Position numbers and translations under genes: made by a program
In this document: positions 1 to 7,988 of the stretch, piece after piece
How the letters are laid out: every line of letters starts with the position of its first letter
How positions within the stretch are numbered: the stretch's first letter is position 1
Assembly: GCA_044450785.1 (NCBI GenBank)
Contig: JBIOJM010000106.1
Span: 1 to 27,728, forward strand
Length of the DNA: 27,728 nt
Reading direction: 5' to 3'
Source: JBIOJM01 sp044450785
GTDB taxonomy: Bacteria; Planctomycetota; Planctomycetia; Isosphaerales; Isosphaeraceae
The notes under the pieces: model-generated
Databases searched by the model: none
The model's input: only the letters and a program-made list of their open reading frames with translations
Told to the model about the DNA's origin: nothing

Positions 1-2
1 CC

Positions 3-146
3 CGCGAAAAGCGTTTCATCCAGATCATGAGCACAAAACCTCCGATACCGGAAGAGCCGCAGGTAAGTGTGGGTGAGATAGAGAGTTGCCCCCACGAGCT
101 GATTCACGCAGACCCGGACGCAGCTCAAGTCCACGCGACGGCGTGA
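3..146 (+). CDS. Possible C-terminal end of an unidentified protein (partial)
   Basis: One frame is open from the left edge to a TGA at 144-146, about 47 codons. It contains an ATG at 27 that would give a 39-residue peptide (MSTKPPIPEEPQV...). There is no recognisable domain and no clear ribosome binding site, and the stretch is short enough to be open by chance at this GC content. It may be the tail of a gene outside the window or non-coding. I do not assign a function. Confidence 0.15.
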   Translation, partial: REKRFIQIMSTKPPIPEEPQVSVGEIESCPHELIHADPDAAQVHATA

Positions 147-180
147 CGCAAACGACGCAAGCGACGCAAATGACGCTGGA
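145..180. repeat. 9-bp tandem repeat, three to four units
   Basis: Units GACGCAAAC (145-153), GACGCAAGC (154-162) and GACGCAAAT (163-171) are followed by a diverged GACGCTGGA (172-180). The period is exact and the first six to seven bases of each unit are invariant. It lies in non-coding sequence just after the possible left-edge reading frame. It may be a slippage-prone microsatellite; no function is evident. Confidence 0.6.
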
Positions 181-524
181 AAACACGCTCGTGTGTAGTC
201 TCTCTACGTCCTCGACGTTCGCGCCTCCATCAGCCGACCCGCACCACCGACCAACCTTGACGCACCACGCCCCCGTTCGGCGACGGCGAATTCGGTGCGC
301 CGAAGCGGAGTGAACGGTTGCTTTACCTCACAACCGTTAAGCGGCACAGTCTCGGCACTGGATAGACTGTCACCAATCACCTGAACGCGGTCTAGCCGAC
401 CCCTCGCCATCCGCCCAGCGGCCCGTCGTCTTGCCTTTCCGGCTCTGGCTCCCGATGCGGCGGACTTGCGAGCGGCTCATCGGGCGCCTGTCCGCGTTAC
501 TCAATCGATGCTCAGCTTCCGGCT
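147..524. other. Gene-free stretch downstream of the acyl-CoA synthetase
   Basis: No convincing gene is present. The short open frames here have low-complexity Arg/Pro/Thr-rich translations typical of chance frames in GC-rich DNA. The stretch holds the 9-bp tandem repeat and two consecutive hairpins at 313-338 and 346-370, listed separately. It receives transcription from the minus-strand operon that ends at 525. Confidence 0.5.
313..370. other. Two adjacent perfect hairpins
   Basis: The first hairpin has an 8-bp stem, AACGGTTG (313-320) pairing with CAACCGTT (331-338), around a 10-nt loop. The second has a 7-bp stem, ACAGTCT (346-352) pairing with AGACTGT (364-370), around an 11-nt loop. 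Neither is followed by a T-run in either direction, so they are not classic intrinsic terminators. They lie 155-210 nt beyond the end of the minus-strand acyl-CoA operon and could stabilise its 3' end or serve as protein sites. The structure is seen; the role is guessed. Confidence 0.4.
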
Positions 525-2180
525 TCATTGTCCGGCCGCGCGAGCCCGCTCGCGCTCGCGCAGCTCGCGTCGCTTGATCTTGCCGGACGGGGTTTTGGGC
601 AAGGCGGTTACGAACTCGATCAGCCGCGGGTACTTGTATGGCGCGATCGTCCGCTTCACATGCTCCTGGATCTGTTCGGCGAGCCAGTCGCTCGGCGAGT
701 GCCCCTCGCGGAGCACGACGAACGCCTTCACGACCATGCCGCGGACCGGGTCGGGGCTCTCGACCGCGGCCGCTTCGAGCACGGCCGGGTGACTGACCAG
801 ACCGCTTTCAACCTCGAACGGCGAGATGCGGTAGCCGCTCGCCTTCATCACGTCGTCGTTGCGGCCCTTGAACCAGAAGTCGCCGTCCCTGTCGCGTACC
901 AGCACGTCGCCGGAGTAGTACCACTCGCCGCGGAAGATATCCGCCGTGCGCTCGGGCTTGTTCCAGTACTCCTTCATCATGCCTGGATGCGTGTCGCGGC
1001 GGAGACAGAGCACACCCTCGGCGCCGACCGGCACCGGCCGCATGTCGTCGTCCATCAGCTCGATGACCGTGCCCGGCCCGGGCCGGCCGCAGCTTCCCGG
1101 CTTGAACGGCATGCCCGCGCGATTGAAGCAATAAACCATGCACTCGGTCATGCCGATGCCATCGATCGGTGTGATGCCGAACTGACGCTGGATCGTTTCC
1201 AGCGTGTCGGCCGGCAGCGGCTCGCCCGCGCTGACCGCGTGCCGCCAGCAGGAGATGTCGAACCGATTGGCCGCGCCGGCCGCGGCCATCATCATGCGGT
1301 AGGTCGTCGGCGGGGCCGTGAAGTTCGTGATACGATACTTCTGGAACAGCGAGAACCATCGCTCCGGGTCGAACCGGCCGCCCATCGCGTCGTAGAGCAC
1401 GACCGTCAGCCCGCGCGACAAGGCGAAGAGGAACGTGCATGCGATCGGCAGCAGCCAGCCGAGTTCCGATGGGCACGCGACCACATCGTCCGGCCGGTAG
1501 TCGTGCCAGTACCGCACCAGCCCTTCGTAGCCGATCGGGTAGCGGTGGTAGTGAACGACGCCCTTCGGGTCTCCGGTCGTTCCGGAGGTGTAGGCAATGA
1601 ACGCGATGTCGTCGTTCCGTGTCGGTGCCGGGTTGAACGCCTCGCTTCCCTCGCTGACGAGTGTGTCAAACTCGATGTGCTCCTCGCCGAGTGTTTTCGG
1701 TTCCGGGTACGGGACGACAATGATCCGTTTCAGCTCCGGGATTTTCGCCGCCGCCTCGTCGATCACGTCCACTAGCCCGCTGGTGGTGATCGCTGCCACG
1801 GCGCCCGAATCCTTCAGCCGGTACTGGACCTCGCTCGCTCGGAACTGCGTACTCGACGGAATGAACACCGCGCCGACCTTCGCCACTGCCAGCGCGGCGA
1901 TGTAGAACTCCGGGATGTTCGGCAGGCGCAGGAACACCCTGTCGCCGCGCTTCACGCCCAGCCGCGCGAGCGAGGATGCCAGGCGGCTCGTCGCCGCGTC
2001 CAGTGCCGAGTACGACAACGACCGGCTCGCCAGCGCTGCGTTCTCCCAGAGGATCGCCACCTTCTCGCCGCGGCCGGCTTCAACCTGTCCGCGCGTCAGT
2101 GCCTCACCCAGGTTGAACTCAAGCGGGATGAAGCTCCATGGGTTCCAGCTCGACGCGACCTGAGATTCCTCGAATCGCAT
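525..2180 (-). CDS. AMP-forming acyl-CoA synthetase (medium/short-chain type)
   Basis: This 551-residue protein belongs to the ANL adenylating family. It activates a carboxylic acid with ATP to an acyl-AMP and transfers it to CoA in the cytoplasm. The P-loop-like signature YTSGTTGDPKG lies at about residues 197-207. A GMTE motif occurs near the middle, a YSGD/GRNDDVMK hinge region follows, and the C-terminal TPSGKIKR places the catalytic lysine at about residue 534. Length is normal for acetyl-, medium-chain or benzoate-type ligases. The ATG start at 2180 is supported by a strong GGGAGG ribosome site 9 nt upstream. It is the last gene of a minus-strand operon, 77 bp after the B12/GTPase gene. 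Because the mutase of this operon looks like an isobutyryl-CoA mutase, a short or branched acid such as isobutyrate or butyrate is a reasonable substrate guess. The substrate cannot be read from the sequence. Confidence 0.88.
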   Translation of the reverse strand: MRFEESQVASSWNPWSFIPLEFNLGEALTRGQVEAGRGEKVAILWENAALASRSLSYSALDAATSRLASSLARLGVKRGDRVFLRLPNIPEFYIAALAVAKVGAVFIPSSTQFRASEVQYRLKDSGAVAAITTSGLVDVIDEAAAKIPELKRIIVVPYPEPKTLGEEHIEFDTLVSEGSEAFNPAPTRNDDIAFIAYTSGTTGDPKGVVHYHRYPIGYEGLVRYWHDYRPDDVVACPSELGWLLPIACTFLFALSRGLTVVLYDAMGGRFDPERWFSLFQKYRITNFTAPPTTYRMMMAAAGAANRFDISCWRHAVSAGEPLPADTLETIQRQFGITPIDGIGMTECMVYCFNRAGMPFKPGSCGRPGPGTVIELMDDDMRPVPVGAEGVLCLRRDTHPGMMKEYWNKPERTADIFRGEWYYSGDVLVRDRDGDFWFKGRNDDVMKASGYRISPFEVESGLVSHPAVLEAAAVESPDPVRGMVVKAFVVLREGHSPSDWLAEQIQEHVKRTIAPYKYPRLIEFVTALPKTPSGKIKRRELRERERARAAGQ

Positions 2181-2257
2181 GGGCCCTTACCTCCCGCACG
2201 GTCATCGTGGAGCTTACACAGCCGACGCCTCCGCGAACTCCGCGGTTCGCTCTTCCT

Positions 2258-3526
2258 TCACGTCGCCACTGCTCGCGGCCGGCCTGGGCACGCTTGAGCG
2301 GCCGTCCAAAGTTCTTCCACTCCGATCCCCTTGCTCGAACTGACGCGCACGACCGGGACGGAGCGGCAGCCGGGCAGGTTGAGCAGCTCGCGGAGCTGCG
2401 ACTCGACGTGCTCCGCGCTCGGCAGGTCGGCCTTGTGGACCACGACGATGTCGGCGATTTCGAGCTGGCCGGCCTTTTCCCATTGCAGTTCGTCGCCAGT
2501 CTCTGGTTGCACGAGGACGATGACGACATCGGCCACTTCACGGATGGCCGTGTCACCTTGGCCGGCCCCGACGGTCTCCACAATGACGGTGTCGAATCCG
2601 AAGCGGCCGAACAGATCGATCATGAGATCAACGTTGGGCGCGACACCCGAACGACCGCTGGGCGTGGCCAGACTTCGGATGAAAACCGCATCGTCGTCCG
2701 GCCGGTTCGGCATGCGGATGCGATCACCGAGCAACGCGCCGCCGGTGAGCGGACTCTGCGGGTCGCACGCCAGAACCGCGACCGACCGCCCCGACCGCCG
2801 AATCACCTCGATGAGCTTGCCGATCAGAGTGCTCTTTCCCACGCCACCGCTGCCCGTGACGGCGATAACCCGCGTCTGACCGCGCGCTTGAAGAGCGGTC
2901 ACGCCCTCTTCCTCCCCGCTTCCCACCGGCGCCAGAGGCTGATGGTGAGGGTTCGCGGTGGGGCCCGCGGACCCGCTGCGGATCGTCTCTGAACCTTCCC
3001 CCCGCGCCGCCTGCGTCAGCAGCCGGCTGAGTGCCCGCCGATCGCCCGGCGCGAAGCGAGCGAGGAGCTGCTCATGACCCCGCATCCCCTGCCCGCGGAT
3101 AAATTCCGCGATCTCGCCAAGCACGGTGCCCGGACCGAATACGCGCGCCACGCCAAGCTCGATCAGTTTTCGCGCATCCTCTTCCGGAACGATCCCACCC
3201 ACCAGCATGCCGACATCCCCCAGCCCGGCCTGCCGCATCAGCTCGAGCACCCTCGGCACCAGCGTCATGTGCGCCCCGCTCAAGAGGCTCAGGCCCAACC
3301 ACCCCGCGTCCTCGTCGGCCACCGCCCGCACCACCGCTTCGGGCGACTGCCACAGCCCCGCGTAGATCACGTGAAATCCCTCATCGCGCAGCCCGCGCGC
3401 CACGACCTTGATGCCACGGTCGTGGCCGTCGAGGCCGACCTTGGCGAGAACAATTCGCGCCGGCGTTGTCATGCCCATCGATGGTGTCTCGCTGCCAGGA
3501 GGATCCTCACGCACTCTTCGGTTCAT
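2258..3526 (-). CDS. B12-binding mutase subunit fused to a MeaB/ArgK-type G-protein chaperone
   Basis: This is a two-domain fusion of 422 residues. Residues about 23-145 form the cobalamin-binding small subunit of an acyl-CoA mutase: DGHDRG at 33-38 supplies the axial His35, followed by SLLSG and GG motifs. A linker of about 65 residues leads to a MeaB/MeaI-type GTPase with Walker A GSGGVGKST (225-233), ETVGAGQGDT (317-326), GDELQ and a base-recognition motif HKAD (364-367) in place of the usual NKxD. Such G-domains load adenosylcobalamin and protect the mutase from inactivation. The C-terminal dimerisation arm of stand-alone MeaB appears absent. The order B12 domain then G domain is that of the first two parts of IcmF, with the mutase domain encoded separately just upstream. 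The start is uncertain: ATG 3526 overlaps the mutase by 20 bp, while ATG 3478 (residue 17) starts just before the conserved domain; neither has a clear ribosome site. Confidence 0.87.
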   Translation of the reverse strand: MNRRVREDPPGSETPSMGMTTPARIVLAKVGLDGHDRGIKVVARGLRDEGFHVIYAGLWQSPEAVVRAVADEDAGWLGLSLLSGAHMTLVPRVLELMRQAGLGDVGMLVGGIVPEEDARKLIELGVARVFGPGTVLGEIAEFIRGQGMRGHEQLLARFAPGDRRALSRLLTQAARGEGSETIRSGSAGPTANPHHQPLAPVGSGEEEGVTALQARGQTRVIAVTGSGGVGKSTLIGKLIEVIRRSGRSVAVLACDPQSPLTGGALLGDRIRMPNRPDDDAVFIRSLATPSGRSGVAPNVDLMIDLFGRFGFDTVIVETVGAGQGDTAIREVADVVIVLVQPETGDELQWEKAGQLEIADIVVVHKADLPSAEHVESQLRELLNLPGCRSVPVVRVSSSKGIGVEELWTAAQACPGRPRAVAT

Positions 3527-5162
3527 ACCGGCCGAAGACGTCCGCCAGGGTGTTCATGATCTCTCCGACGCTGGCACGGGCACGGGCGGTCTGGAGCAAT
3601 GGCCCAACCAGGTTCTGGCTCGTGGCGGCGGCGCGACGAAGTTCGCCCAGGCATCGCTGCACCTCGCCGGCTTCGGCCCGGCCCCGGCTCGCTCGCAGCG
3701 CAGCGATCTGGTCTCGCTCGACCTGGCCATCCACGGTGAGGACCTCCATGGGCTTCCCATCCGGCTCAACGAACGCATTCAAGCCGACGATCAGCTTCCG
3801 CTTCGCGTCCACTTCTCGTTGATATGCGAACGCGGCATCGGCGATCTCGCGGCGGAAGAAGCCGGCCTCGATGGCGGCGATCATGCCGCCGGCAGATTCG
3901 ATGCGGTCGAAGCACGCCAGGGCGTCGTGCTGCATCGAGCGAGTGACGGCCTCGATAAAGTAGCCGCCGCCAAGCGGGTCCACCGTGTTGGTGACTCCGG
4001 TTTCGTACGCAAGGACCTGCTGCGTGCGCAGGGCAAGCGTGACGGCGTGTTCCGACGGCAGGGCCAGCGTCTCGTCCATGCTGTTGGTGTGCAACGACTG
4101 GCAGCCGCCGAGCACGGCGGCGAGGGCCTGGTACGCGACGCGGATCAGGTTCAGCTCCGGCTGTTTGTCCTGGAGCGAGCAGCCGGCGGTCTGGGCGTGG
4201 CAGCGGAGTTTCCAGGACGCCTCGTTGGTCGCACCGTAGCGGTTGCGCATCGCGTCGGCCCAGAGCACGCGGGCGGCGCGGTACTTGGCCACCTCCTCGA
4301 ACAGGTCATTGTGCGCGTTGAAGAAGAACGACAGGCGCGGGGCGAAGTCGTCCACGGCCATGCCGCGGGCCAGGCACTGCTCGACGTAATGGAAGCCGTC
4401 GGCCAGCGTGAAAGCCAGCTCCTGGGCGGCGGTCGAGCCGGCCTCACGGATGTGGTAGCCGGAGATCGACACCGGGTTCCATTGCGGCACGTGCCGGGCA
4501 CAGAACTCGATCACGTCGCACACCAGCCGCACGCTCGGCTCCGGCGGAAACACGAACTCGTTCTGGGCGTGGAACTCCTTGAGGATGTCATTCTGGATCG
4601 TGCCGCGGAGCTGGCGGCAGTCGAAGCCGCGTTCCTGGGCGGCGGCCAGGTAGAACGCCATGATGACGATCGCCGGCGCGTTGATGGTCATGGACACGGA
4701 GATCGTTTCCAGGTTGATCCCTTCGAAGAGTACGAGCATGTCGTCGAGCGTGTCCACCGCCACGCCGAGCCGGCCGACCTCACCCTCCGCGCGCGGGTCG
4801 TCGCTATCGAGGCCCATCAGCGTGGGCAGGTCGAACGCGGTCGATAGCCCGGTCTGCCCCTTCTCCAGCAGGAACTTGAACCGCTCGTTCGTCTGGCGCG
4901 GCGTACCGAACCCGGCGAACTGCCGCATCGTCCACAGACGCCCGCGGTACATACTCGCGTGCACGCCGCGCGTGAACGGGTACTGGCCCGGATATCCGAG
5001 GTCGGTCTCGTGGTCGAGGCCGTTCAGGTCGGCCGGCGTGTAGAGCGGTTCGATCGGCCGGCCGCTCACCGTCGTGGGCGGCTGCTCGCGGGCCGGCGAC
5101 CCAGCCAGCTCTTCGGCCCAGCGTTCCACTCTCGCTCGATCGGCGTTCAGCGTCCGGCTCAT
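3507..5162 (-). CDS. Coenzyme-B12-dependent acyl-CoA mutase large subunit, isobutyryl-CoA mutase-like
   Basis: This 551-residue protein is the substrate-binding TIM-barrel subunit of the methylmalonyl-CoA mutase superfamily, without its own B12 domain. The landmarks are strong: RQFAGFGTP, AFDLPTLMG, GTIQNDILKEF, SGYH, DEFAPRLSFF-like DDFAPRLSFF, SLHTNSMDE and DPLGGGYF. Aligned by eye with human mutase, the substrate-carboxylate Tyr is Phe82 and the following Arg is Gln200. The catalytic His is kept as His237. Phe plus Gln at these sites is the established pattern of isobutyryl-CoA mutase (n-butyryl-CoA to isobutyryl-CoA), whereas methylmalonyl-CoA mutase has Tyr plus Arg. 2-hydroxyisobutyryl-CoA mutase has Ile at the first site. 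The ATG at 5162 overlaps the stop of the upstream SDR gene by 4 bp, implying translational coupling. The B12/GTPase partner follows immediately. Substrate assignment is an inference from two residues. Confidence 0.88.
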   Translation of the reverse strand: MSRTLNADRARVERWAEELAGSPAREQPPTTVSGRPIEPLYTPADLNGLDHETDLGYPGQYPFTRGVHASMYRGRLWTMRQFAGFGTPRQTNERFKFLLEKGQTGLSTAFDLPTLMGLDSDDPRAEGEVGRLGVAVDTLDDMLVLFEGINLETISVSMTINAPAIVIMAFYLAAAQERGFDCRQLRGTIQNDILKEFHAQNEFVFPPEPSVRLVCDVIEFCARHVPQWNPVSISGYHIREAGSTAAQELAFTLADGFHYVEQCLARGMAVDDFAPRLSFFFNAHNDLFEEVAKYRAARVLWADAMRNRYGATNEASWKLRCHAQTAGCSLQDKQPELNLIRVAYQALAAVLGGCQSLHTNSMDETLALPSEHAVTLALRTQQVLAYETGVTNTVDPLGGGYFIEAVTRSMQHDALACFDRIESAGGMIAAIEAGFFRREIADAAFAYQREVDAKRKLIVGLNAFVEPDGKPMEVLTVDGQVERDQIAALRASRGRAEAGEVQRCLGELRRAAATSQNLVGPLLQTARARASVGEIMNTLADVFGRYEPKSA

Positions 5163-6121
5163 GCTCGAATCCTTCCAAACAGCGGAACCTTCGTGGACGG
5201 GCTGATTGGCCCGAACAGCTCCGAGTGCTTCGCGACGTAGTCACGGATGCTCGTCGCGTGCCTTCCTGTGATCGCCTCGATATCGTGCGTGAGACGATCA
5301 TAACGGTTGGCGGCATGCAGCCGAGCCATCGTCAGCAGGTGCTCGAAGACATGTTCCGGCAAATTGCGGCTGCGAAGCTCCTGATCTCGCCATCGCTCCA
5401 ATGGCACATCGACATACGTGATGGTTCGACGGAGTGCGTCGGAATATTCCGCCGCGATGGCATGCATGTCCTGAGACCACGGTCCGGTCAGTTCGTAGAC
5501 CTTGCCGATGTGAGCGGTCGGATTTGACAGGACGGCCGCAATGACCTCTGCCACATCGCGTCCGTCGACGGGCGACGTTCGCCCGGAGCCAAACGGCAGC
5601 CGGATCGTGGCGTCCCTGGCGATGGATTCAGCGGCCCAAGCCGAGAAGAAGAAGTTCTGGAGGAAGACCGTGGCTCGGAGATGCACGACCGGCAATCCTG
5701 ACCAGTTCAACACTTGCTCGGCAAGCCAATGTTGACGCTGCTGGGGAGAGTCGGTCATCGCGGTCAGGCTCATCTGCGACACGGTCATCTGTGAGATGTT
5801 GACGAACACCTCCAGATTACCACGCTGGCGCGCAACGGCTGCGGCGGTCACTGTCGCCTCCACGTAAGGCGCGGACACGCTCATGCCGAAGTACATCCGT
5901 CGGCAGCCTTCCAGAGCGCGCGCGACGTCCGCGGCACAGGTGAGATCGGCGACGACGACCTCGGCGCCCATCGCTCGCAGCGCTTCGGCCCGTTCATCCT
6001 CGCGTCGGACAAGCGCGCGGACCGGCAAGTTGCGTTGCCGAAGGATCTCCACAACGTCACGACCCACTCCACCCACGCGGCCGGCGGCGCCGGTGACAAG
6101 AATCGGAGCGTCGACAGACAT
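5159..6121 (-). CDS. NmrA-like NAD(P)-binding protein (atypical SDR)
   Basis: The 320-residue product begins MSVDAPILVTGAAGRVG. This is a Rossmann-fold dinucleotide motif TGxxGxxG at residues 10-17, typical of the NmrA/atypical short-chain dehydrogenase family, which includes both quinone reductases and redox-sensing regulators. The ALVRREDE segment after the second strand suggests an NADP-type pocket. There is no classical YxxxK catalytic pair at the usual spacing, so an enzymatic or a sensing role is possible. The start has a GGAG ribosome site 8 nt upstream. It is the first gene of the acyl-CoA mutase operon, and its stop overlaps the mutase start by 4 bp. The link to acyl-CoA metabolism is by position only. 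Confidence 0.8.
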   Translation of the reverse strand: MSVDAPILVTGAAGRVGGVGRDVVEILRQRNLPVRALVRREDERAEALRAMGAEVVVADLTCAADVARALEGCRRMYFGMSVSAPYVEATVTAAAVARQRGNLEVFVNISQMTVSQMSLTAMTDSPQQRQHWLAEQVLNWSGLPVVHLRATVFLQNFFFSAWAAESIARDATIRLPFGSGRTSPVDGRDVAEVIAAVLSNPTAHIGKVYELTGPWSQDMHAIAAEYSDALRRTITYVDVPLERWRDQELRSRNLPEHVFEHLLTMARLHAANRYDRLTHDIEAITGRHATSIRDYVAKHSELFGPISPSTKVPLFGRIRA

Positions 6122-6216
6122 TGGTGCGACTCCAAATGCCGGCGATCGCGGCCCGAGCGTTCAACGAATCTCGCATCCGCTTCTGACGGGAGAATGAGTG
6201 TTGAAACCCGCGAGGA

Positions 6217-6245
6217 ATCGTATCACGATCGTGATGACAAGACAA
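6217..6245 (-). promoter_or_regulatory. Sigma-70-type promoter with palindromic operator
   Basis: Reading the minus strand, TTGTCT (6245-6240) is followed by a 17-nt spacer (6239-6223) and TACGAT (6222-6217). This is a good match to a -35/-10 promoter with ideal spacing. The spacer and the first base of the -10 box contain the perfect 14-bp palindrome ATCACGATCGTGAT (6235-6222). A repressor dimer bound there would block RNA polymerase. Transcription would start near 6210, leaving a leader of about 90 nt before the SDR gene. The match and the palindrome are seen directly; promoter activity and the regulator are inferred, and no regulator gene is adjacent. Confidence 0.55.
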
Positions 6246-6261
6246 GGATAAGCCCGTTTCC

Positions 6262-6395
6262 CTACGGCTTACGCATCACAACAAGAGAAACGAATTGATA
6301 TTTTTGGCTGACGAGCGTGCGGACAAAGTCGTCGAGAGGAGCCTTGCCGCAATCGAAGAAAGGGAATGGGATCAGGTCGATGTCGGGGTTCGGGG
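6262..6395 (-). pseudogene. Unrecognised C-terminal coding fragment
   Basis: The minus frame ending at TAG 6262-6264 reads a protein-like stretch of about 44 residues (…DIDLIPFPFFDCGKAPLDDF… through …SLVVMRKP). It has no start codon and an upstream TGA. A neighbouring frame just before it is also protein-like (…AFDESLIYLI…), as if one or more frameshifts broke a gene. I do not recognise the family. It sits between the CsgG-like fragment and the promoter of the mutase operon and is best viewed as debris of a lost gene. Confidence 0.25.
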
Positions 6396-6815
6396 ATCAG
6401 GATCAGGTAGATCAGCGACTCGTCGAAAGCCGGTCTCCATGCTCACCAGTCGCGCGCCCAACGAGGCCCTGGCTACCGTGAACGTGTTCCTTGTGTTCGG
6501 GTCCGTTAGCTGCTCGACGGCGGATTCGGTGATCCTCACGACGATCACGGCCGGCACGTTGAGCAGCTTGCCGATGTCCGCGGCGTTGTTCTCGGTGAGG
6601 CCGGACTTCTGGAACTGCTTCTCCTTCGCGAGCGCCTGAATGTCGGACTGGGCGACGACGCTGTATCCCTTCCGGATCATGGTCTGCACGAACTCATCCT
6701 CGACGAGGGCTTGTTGGTCCATCTGGTCGTTCTGGTGACGGGGGTCATCGACAGCGACGACGGCGAGCCTGGAAGGAACCGACAACGGTGCGCAGCCAGG
6801 GACCGGACTTTGCAA
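6372..6815 (-). pseudogene. CsgG/LpoB-like fragment, probably truncated at both ends
   Basis: The translation contains RLAVVAVDDP, LVEDEFVQTMIRKGYSVVAQSDI, AADIGKLLNVPAVIVVRITE and ASLGARLVSMETG. Together these resemble the alpha/beta core of CsgG and LpoB-like periplasmic/outer-membrane assembly proteins. A normal member has a lipoprotein or Sec signal before the first strand and more sequence after the METG strand. Here an in-frame stop (6816-6818) lies directly upstream, the only available initial codon is a TTG (6815), the first ATG is internal (6722), and after METG the sequence becomes low-complexity Pro/Asp/Thr. The fragment follows the PEP-CTERM gene by 12 bp. I read it as a remnant; a short functional cytoplasmic version is less likely. 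Confidence 0.45.
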
Positions 6816-6827
6816 TCACGACGGCAC

Positions 6828-7817
6828 TCACGAATTCGTTTCTTTCAGCAACGTTCCGTCACTCTGACCCGTGCGCTCGGATGGGCATGTTCGCTGACTT
6901 CGATATCGACGGCGGAGGCATAAAAATGCACCTGTCAGGCCAAGCACGCTGCACACGATAAGGAACGACGAGGGCTCGGGGGTGGAGACTGTTGGACCGT
7001 AGACCAGTCCGGTGTCGAATGCCAAGCCGACCGGTTCGCCGCTCACGGATGCGAAGAACGAGCCGACGCCGCCGCCGCCGGGAGTAAATTCGGTGATCGT
7101 GCCGGCGTAGTAATTGGCCGAGAAGAGGTTCCCGGACGAGTCGAAGGCCAACGCAAAGGTTAGGGGCTGGCCGGTTGCGAAGACCGAGGCCGCGCCACCG
7201 GGCGTGAATTTCGTGATCGTGCTGTTGCCGTTGGCCGAGAAGAGGTTCCCGGACGAGTCGAAGGCCAGGGCGAGACTGCTCACCGCGCTCGCGAAGAACG
7301 AGCTGACGCCGCCGGGGGTGATCTTATCGATCACACTGCTGCCCTCGTTGCCGACGTAGACGTTCCCGGCCGAGTCCAAGGCTATGCCGTACGGGGTCGA
7401 GAGGCCGGTCGCAAACATGGTGCCGACGCCGCTGGGCGTGAATTTCTCAATCGAGCCGGCGCCGGAATTCGTCACATAAAGGTTTCCGCTGGCGTCGAAT
7501 GCCAAGCCGACCGGTATGTTCAATCCGGTTGATGCGAAGACCGAGCTGACGCCGCCGGGCGTAAACTTTTCGATGGTGCCGCTGACGCCGCCGTACGCGT
7601 TTGCGACGTAGAGGTTTCCGGCGGAGTCGAACGCCATCCCGTAAGGATTGCTCAATCCGCTCGCGAAGGTATGCGTCGTACCGCCGGGTGTGATCGTCTG
7701 GATCGTGTTCGTCTCGTAGCTGCTGACATACAACAGGCTCACGTCCGCACGAACTTGCGTCGGCACGCTCAAGGCAAGCCCGACGATCGTCAACCTGACC
7801 CACATCGTCGAATTCAT
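6828..7817 (-). CDS. PEP-CTERM-anchored NHL/SMP-30-like beta-propeller protein
   Basis: Starting at ATG 7817 the product has 329 residues. This start is chosen because GGGGAG (7829-7824) lies 6 nt upstream and the protein then opens with a secretion signal, MNSTMWVRLTIVGLALS to about residue 24. The body is six to seven repeats of about 38-46 residues with the pattern FTPGG...FASG...P.GLAFDSSGNLYVAN, as in NHL/streptogramin-lyase-like propellers. Residues about 279-304 form the PEP-CTERM sorting tail: TPEPSSF, a hydrophobic helix and RRR. Such tails are processed by exosortase and tie the protein to the envelope or exopolysaccharide. About 25 extra polar residues follow the RRR, unusual because PEP-CTERM tails normally end there. 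The role is probably an extracellular binding or structural propeller; no catalytic residues are evident. Confidence 0.82.
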   Translation of the reverse strand: MNSTMWVRLTIVGLALSVPTQVRADVSLLYVSSYETNTIQTITPGGTTHTFASGLSNPYGMAFDSAGNLYVANAYGGVSGTIEKFTPGGVSSVFASTGLNIPVGLAFDASGNLYVTNSGAGSIEKFTPSGVGTMFATGLSTPYGIALDSAGNVYVGNEGSSVIDKITPGGVSSFFASAVSSLALAFDSSGNLFSANGNSTITKFTPGGAASVFATGQPLTFALAFDSSGNLFSANYYAGTITEFTPGGGGVGSFFASVSGEPVGLAFDTGLVYGPTVSTPEPSSFLIVCSVLGLTGAFLCLRRRYRSQRTCPSERTGQSDGTLLKETNS

Positions 7818-7988
7818 GTTTTGCTCCCCGGACGTTCGGAAGATCGCCCTTGATGGGCAACTAGAATCCACGGTTGAGCGCCAAAATGCCAGCACGCATT
7901 CATTGGCTTTTCACGCGGAAGCACGGTTTTCGCGTTGCGTTTGGGCACCACGTTGGAACAGTGCGAGTGGTTTGGGTGCCGGCATGCC

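Noticed and set aside
528..1775. Plus-strand frame of 415 codons
   Set aside because: It is antisense to the acyl-CoA synthetase; its translation is rich in Arg, His and Val without any recognisable motif.
3408..4847. Long plus-strand frame of 479 codons
   Set aside because: It is antisense to the mutase gene, which has unambiguous family motifs throughout.
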